Below are positions 60,878 to 64,000 of a DNA stretch of 64,000 bases, in pieces (positions within the stretch are counted from its first letter, which is position 1; the number at the start of each line of letters is the position of its first letter). Both the position numbers and the translations under genes were made by a program. The DNA is from UBA830 sp038146925 (GTDB lineage Bacteria > Pseudomonadota > Alphaproteobacteria > MPNO01 > UBA830): the NCBI GenBank assembly GCA_038146925.1, contig JAYQSP010000004.1, forward strand, positions 62,001 to 126,000, written 5' to 3'. Below the pieces are notes generated by a model that saw only the letters and a list, made by a program, of their open reading frames with translations, was not told the DNA's origin and did not search any database.

Positions 60878-61369
60878 ATGAACGTCCTGACAACGTCCCT
60901 TGCTGTCATTGCTGTTACAGCAGCAGCATCATTTTCAACTGTTCCCGCGGTGGCTAAAGACATTGTCGATACGGCTGTCAGTGCCGGCAAGTTCACCACA
61001 CTTGTGGCCGCGGTCAAGGCGTCCGGTCTTGTCGATACCCTGAAGTCCAAAGGCCCCTTCACAGTCTTTGCGCCGACCGATGAAGCTTTCGCGAAGCTGC
61101 CCGCCGGCACGGTTGAAACGCTGCTGAAACCGGAAAACAACGAAAAACTGGTTGGCATTCTCACCTACCACGTCATTCCCGGTGCCGTTAAATCAACGAA
61201 CATCGCAGGCAAGAAGACTGCCGTGAAGACGGTGCAGGGCGCGGATATCAAAGTGAACGCGATGAGCGGCGTGATGATCAACGACGCCAATGTCACCACT
61301 GCCGACATTGCGGCCTCCAACGGCGTGATCCATGTGATCGACAAGGTCATTCTCCCCCCGACCGAGTAA
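60878..61369 (+). CDS. Secreted fasciclin-domain protein
   Basis: This encodes 163 residues from ATG 60878 behind GGAG. The signal peptide ends near AVA-K (about residue 26). One FAS1 domain fills the rest: FTTLVAAVKASGLVDTLKSK, GPFTVFAPTDEAFAKLPAGT, the YH motif in LTYHVIPGAV and NGVIHVIDKVILPP. FAS1 proteins mediate adhesion or surface interactions. A TGATCC-N16-CGTA promoter and adjacency to the ECF sigma/ChrR genes make it a likely stress-induced target. Confidence 0.93.
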   Translation: MNVLTTSLAVIAVTAAASFSTVPAVAKDIVDTAVSAGKFTTLVAAVKASGLVDTLKSKGPFTVFAPTDEAFAKLPAGTVETLLKPENNEKLVGILTYHVIPGAVKSTNIAGKKTAVKTVQGADIKVNAMSGVMINDANVTTADIAASNGVIHVIDKVILPPTE

Positions 61370-61386
61370 GGCAGTCACGCCCGGGG

Positions 61387-61418
61387 AAACGGCCCCGCAA
61401 ATTGCGGGGCCGTTTTCG
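61387..61418 (+). terminator. Terminator of fasciclin gene
   Basis: A perfect 12-bp stem (AAACGGCCCCGC 61387-61398, complement 61404-61415) with loop AAATT runs directly into a TTTT tract (61413-61416). Confidence 0.92.
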
Positions 61419-61446
61419 TGATCCAGTCGTCTGTTCGGTACGTAAC
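61419..61446 (+). promoter_or_regulatory. ECF sigma autoregulatory promoter
   Basis: TGATCC (61419-61424), N16, CGTAAC (61441-61446), upstream of the ECF sigma gene. TGATCC is the -35 element of Rhodobacter RpoE (ChrR-controlled) promoters. The -35 begins directly after the fasciclin terminator stem. Confidence 0.75.
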
Positions 61447-61633
61447 TCTCGTGTTGAACACGTCGACCGCGCAATGATCCTGACGGAACGGAAGAATGCA
61501 GACACAGATAGACGCCCGGAATAGCGGAACGCCCGCAGGCTACGGCAGGCCCGTTCTCAAAATTCTGTCCGGAACGGAAGCCGCTCCTGATATCATGCGG
61601 CGTGGCTCGGCCAAACGGCGAGAAAACGACGAC

Positions 61634-62182
61634 ATGAAACATATGGCGGACTGCATCCGCGCGGTCGCCGAACGTCAGGACCGTGAAGCATTCAGGGAAT
61701 TGTTTGCTTTCTATGCGCCCCGGCTGAAGGCTTTTCTGATCAAGCGCGGCGCCAGCGCGGGCGAAGCCGAGGATGTCATGCAGGAAGCGCTGACATTGGT
61801 ATGGCGGAAGGCCGCTCAGTTCGACCCTGCGAAGGCGTCTGTATCGACCTGGATCTACACGATCGCGCGCAATCGGCGTATCGATCTGATCCGCAGGGCC
61901 AAGCGTCCGGAACTGGATCCGGAGGACCCGTTTTTCTCTTCGGTGTCGGAACAGCCGGACGGGGAGCAGGAATACACCAGAAACGAGCGGGCGAAATTGG
62001 TTCGCACCTATCTGAAGACCCTGCCGGCCGAACAGCTTCAGGTCGTGCAGAAAGCCTTTTATGAAGAAATGACCCACCAGAAAATCGCCGCCGAGCTCGA
62101 CATGCCGCTCGGCACGGTTAAATCACGAATTCGTATCGCGATGCGGCGCCTCCGCGATCACCTTGATGGAGCAGAGTTATGA
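61634..62182 (+). CDS. ECF sigma factor, RpoE type controlled by ChrR
   Basis: This encodes 182 residues from ATG 61634, which fits the family length. An in-frame ATG at 61496 has a better ribosome site (GGAA) and would add 46 unconserved residues, so the start is uncertain. Region 2 (FAFYAPRLKAFLIKRGASAG, VSTWIYTIARNRRIDLIRRA) and region 4 (KIAAELDMPLGTVKSRIRIA) are intact; there is no region 3. It overlaps the chrR gene by ATGA. By analogy with Rhodobacter RpoE it should respond to singlet oxygen or organic peroxide. Confidence 0.9.
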   Translation: MKHMADCIRAVAERQDREAFRELFAFYAPRLKAFLIKRGASAGEAEDVMQEALTLVWRKAAQFDPAKASVSTWIYTIARNRRIDLIRRAKRPELDPEDPFFSSVSEQPDGEQEYTRNERAKLVRTYLKTLPAEQLQVVQKAFYEEMTHQKIAAELDMPLGTVKSRIRIAMRRLRDHLDGAEL

Positions 62183-62832
62183 TCAGCCATCACCTGTCAG
62201 ACGAATATCTCGTCGAATATGCTGCCGGCAGCCTGCCGGAAGCGGAATCGCTGGTTGTTGCGAGCCATCTCGCGATGTGCGGCGAATGCCGCGCGCGGGT
62301 AGAGACTTTCGAATCCGTCGGTGCCGTGCTTCTGGAAGATGGCGCTGCCGAAGCGGTTTCGAACGATGCGTTCGACAAGGTCATGGAGATGATCTCAGGA
62401 CCGGAAGAGGAAGAAACGCCCCGGCGGATGGAATTCGACCGGTCGACGCTCAGGTTGATTCCGCCCCCGTTGCGCGATTACCTCGATGCCGATTTGTCGG
62501 ATCTTGACTGGAAACGCGCCGGAAGGGGCATCCAGGAAGCGAGGCTCAAACAGGACGGCGACATCCGGATCTCGCTGCTCCGTATCCGCCCGGAGCAGAA
62601 AATTCCGGCGCATACGCATGGCGGAGAGGAATTTACTCTGATACTCGACGGCGGATATACCGATGGCGACGCCCATTACGGACAGGGCGATGTCAGCCAT
62701 CTGGACGGAGCGGTCGACCATGCGCCGGTTGCCGACCCGGATCGGCCCTGTCTTTGTCTGACGGTTCGGATGGGGCCTGCCCGCCTCACCGGCAGGGTCG
62801 GCCGGATGCTGAATCCCTTTATTCGGGGTTAG
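62179..62832 (+). CDS. chrR: ChrR-family anti-sigma factor
   Basis: This 217-residue protein has an N-terminal zinc-binding anti-sigma domain: His at 4/5 and HLAMCGEC (His30, Cys34, Cys37), the ZAS pattern H-x3-C-x2-C. The C-terminal cupin (about 100-200) includes IPAHTHGGEEFTLILDGGYT with metal-binding His/Glu. In Rhodobacter, ChrR binds RpoE and releases it on singlet-oxygen stress. The gene is coupled to the sigma gene by ATGA. Confidence 0.92.
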   Translation: MISHHLSDEYLVEYAAGSLPEAESLVVASHLAMCGECRARVETFESVGAVLLEDGAAEAVSNDAFDKVMEMISGPEEEETPRRMEFDRSTLRLIPPPLRDYLDADLSDLDWKRAGRGIQEARLKQDGDIRISLLRIRPEQKIPAHTHGGEEFTLILDGGYTDGDAHYGQGDVSHLDGAVDHAPVADPDRPCLCLTVRMGPARLTGRVGRMLNPFIRG

Positions 62833-62961
62833 GCCTGAAACACCCGCACCGCGACCGACGGAAGAACGGTCGCCGCGGCGGCTGGGAAGGCAGGGCGCGG
62901 TTTGGCATAGTCATTCCAAGGTGGCATATAGGACGGCGAATACTACACGGAGTAACGCCTC

Positions 62962-64000
62962 ATGGATGCCTCGGCAGGACAACGCGCCTATCGCGATCTG
63001 CAACAGCATATCGACGAATTGAAGAAACGCGATCTTCTCTACGTTATCGACCAACCCGTCAACAAGGACACCGAGATGTCGGCGCTGGTCCGCTGGCAAT
63101 TCCGCGGCGGCTTGCGCGAAGATCAGCGCAAGGCATTCCTGTTCAACAACGTGACGGATTCCAAAGGGCGGCAATACGATATCCCCGTGGTCATCGGGGC
63201 GCTGGCGGCGAACCAGGATATTTACGCAACCGGCATGGGGACCGACGTCGACGGCATCGCCGCCAAATGGGACCACGCGATCGCCAATCCGGTGAAACCC
63301 CGCCTGGTCAATGAAGCGCCGTGCCAGGATGTCGTCATCGAGGGCGAAGACCTGCTGGCCGAGGAGGGCGGTCTGGTCAGGCTGCCGGTGCCTTTGTCGA
63401 CGCCAGGCTTCGATTCCGCGCCGACTCTGGCAGCGACCAACGTCATTACCAAAAACCCGGATACCGGCACTCAGAACATGGGAACCTATCGCGCCGGGCT
63501 GAAATCGTCCGACCGGCTGGTCGTGCGCATGGCGACCCGGGTCGGCGGCGCCGAAGGTTACATGCACTGGAAGACGCACAAGGCGCGCGGCGAAAAGCTG
63601 CCCTGTGCGATTGTTGTCGGCTGTCCTCCCTTTGTCGCGTTCATGGGCCCACAGAAACTGCCCATCGGAATGGAGGAACTGGACGTCGCAGGCGGTCTCG
63701 CCGGCGAGCCGATCAACGTGGTTCGCGCGCGGACCGTCGATCTTGTCGTGCCGGCGGAGGCGGAGGTCGTCATCGAAGGCTATGTCGATACCGACCTGCT
63801 GGAACCCGAAGGACCGTTTGGCGAAAGCCACGGCCACGTGGCGCTGGAAGAACTGAACCTGCCGATGAAGGTGACCGCGATCACCCATCGCAGGAACGCC
63901 GTTATCCCGTCCTATATTTCTCAGGTCGCACCGTCGGAAAGCTCGGTCATCAAGCGTGTCGCCTACGAGCCGCTGTTTAAGGCGCATCTGCGCGACCACC
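62962..64000 (+). CDS. UbiD-family decarboxylase (3' end outside window)
   Basis: The frame is open for 346 codons from ATG 62962 (behind CGGAG) to the window edge. It carries UbiD signatures MGTYRAGLKSSDRLVVRMAT, the acidic VVIEGYVDTD and EGPFGESHGHVALE, and a usual N-terminal domain. It is a second UbiD-type gene, clearly different in sequence from the one at 7.2-8.8 kb. Prenyl-FMN-dependent decarboxylation of an aromatic or alpha,beta-unsaturated acid is expected; the substrate is unknown. It starts 129 bp after chrR. Confidence 0.88.
   Translation, partial: MDASAGQRAYRDLQQHIDELKKRDLLYVIDQPVNKDTEMSALVRWQFRGGLREDQRKAFLFNNVTDSKGRQYDIPVVIGALAANQDIYATGMGTDVDGIAAKWDHAIANPVKPRLVNEAPCQDVVIEGEDLLAEEGGLVRLPVPLSTPGFDSAPTLAATNVITKNPDTGTQNMGTYRAGLKSSDRLVVRMATRVGGAEGYMHWKTHKARGEKLPCAIVVGCPPFVAFMGPQKLPIGMEELDVAGGLAGEPINVVRARTVDLVVPAEAEVVIEGYVDTDLLEPEGPFGESHGHVALEELNLPMKVTAITHRRNAVIPSYISQVAPSESSVIKRVAYEPLFKAHLRDH

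Noticed and set aside
62851..62873. Hairpin GCGACCG/CGGTCGC after chrR as a terminator
   Set aside because: The stem has only 7 bp with a 9-nt loop and no T-tract.
56689..64000. Right-hand attachment site of the tRNA-Glu element
   Set aside because: No copy of the tRNA 3' end sequence was found by eye to the end of the window.
1..64000. CRISPR arrays, rRNA genes, further tRNAs
   Set aside because: No regularly spaced repeat clusters or rRNA signatures were seen, and only one tRNA cloverleaf could be supported.

Overview
The window reads as chromosome of a GC-rich, aerobic, heterotrophic alphaproteobacterium, probably a Rhodospirillales relative. This is inferred from gene content and order: petA-petB-petC as separate genes, ubiK/ybjN/proC, lgt/midA/pgeF, hisZ-purA, serC-serA, rluD-rpoH, a RhaD-type aldolase fused to a short-chain dehydrogenase, two RpoH-like sigma factors and an ECF sigma factor paired with a ChrR-type anti-sigma. 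No rRNA operon, CRISPR array or replication origin is visible.

Layout. 1-4.4 kb: leftward moxR / DUF58 / BatA-DUF4159 operon. 4.4-7.2 kb: DUF1285, Nudix CoA pyrophosphatase, small membrane protein and CCA-adding enzyme, tightly overlapped. 7.2-10.5 kb: UbiD-type decarboxylase divergent from an acyl-CoA synthetase. 10.5-12.5 kb: exported unknown, hemF, trmL. 12.8-15.5 kb: cytochrome bc1 complex. 15.6-18 kb: VOC protein and methylthioadenosine salvage (mtnP-mtnA). 18-20 kb: SPOR lipoprotein with a carbonic-anhydrase-like protein lacking zinc ligands. 20-25.6 kb: aldolase/SDR fusion, dienelactone hydrolase, ychF, pth, rplY. 25.6-31.3 kb: prs, a lipoprotein, pgeF, midA, lgt, hldD. 31.4-36.1 kb: ubiK, ybjN, proC, a RidA remnant, an RpoH-like sigma factor, TetR, phasin, CsaA-like protein. 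36.1-42 kb: EnvZ/OmpR-like pair, GST, PNPOx-like and AhpD-like genes, SLC13 permease. 42-47.3 kb: serC-serA, hisZ-purA. 47.4-50.1 kb: a pseudokinase with a membrane partner. 50.2-53.4 kb: Crp/Fnr regulator, rpoH, rluD, small membrane protein. 53.5-56.7 kb: tRNA-Glu with an integrase beside its 3' end, a small exported protein and a decayed IS3 element, the only clearly foreign, AT-richer stretch. 56.9-60.6 kb: CmcJ-like oxygenase, a small unknown, a flavin-dependent oxygenase-like protein and a GST. 60.8-62.8 kb: fasciclin protein and the ECF sigma/ChrR pair. 62.9 kb to the end: a second UbiD-type gene, cut by the window.

The most interesting signals are regulatory. An identical-spacing motif, TGATCC-N16-CGTA, occurs before the ECF sigma gene, before the fasciclin gene and, on the minus strand, facing trmL-hemF; this looks like an envelope or singlet-oxygen stress regulon read directly from sequence. 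A consensus sigma-54 promoter followed about 130 bp later by a strong UUCG-loop terminator, with no ORF between, predicts an RpoN-dependent small RNA at about 59.6-59.76 kb. Other leads are the pseudokinase operon, the degenerate carbonic anhydrase/SPOR pair, a serC leader structure, and a phasin promoter carrying repeated operator-like boxes.
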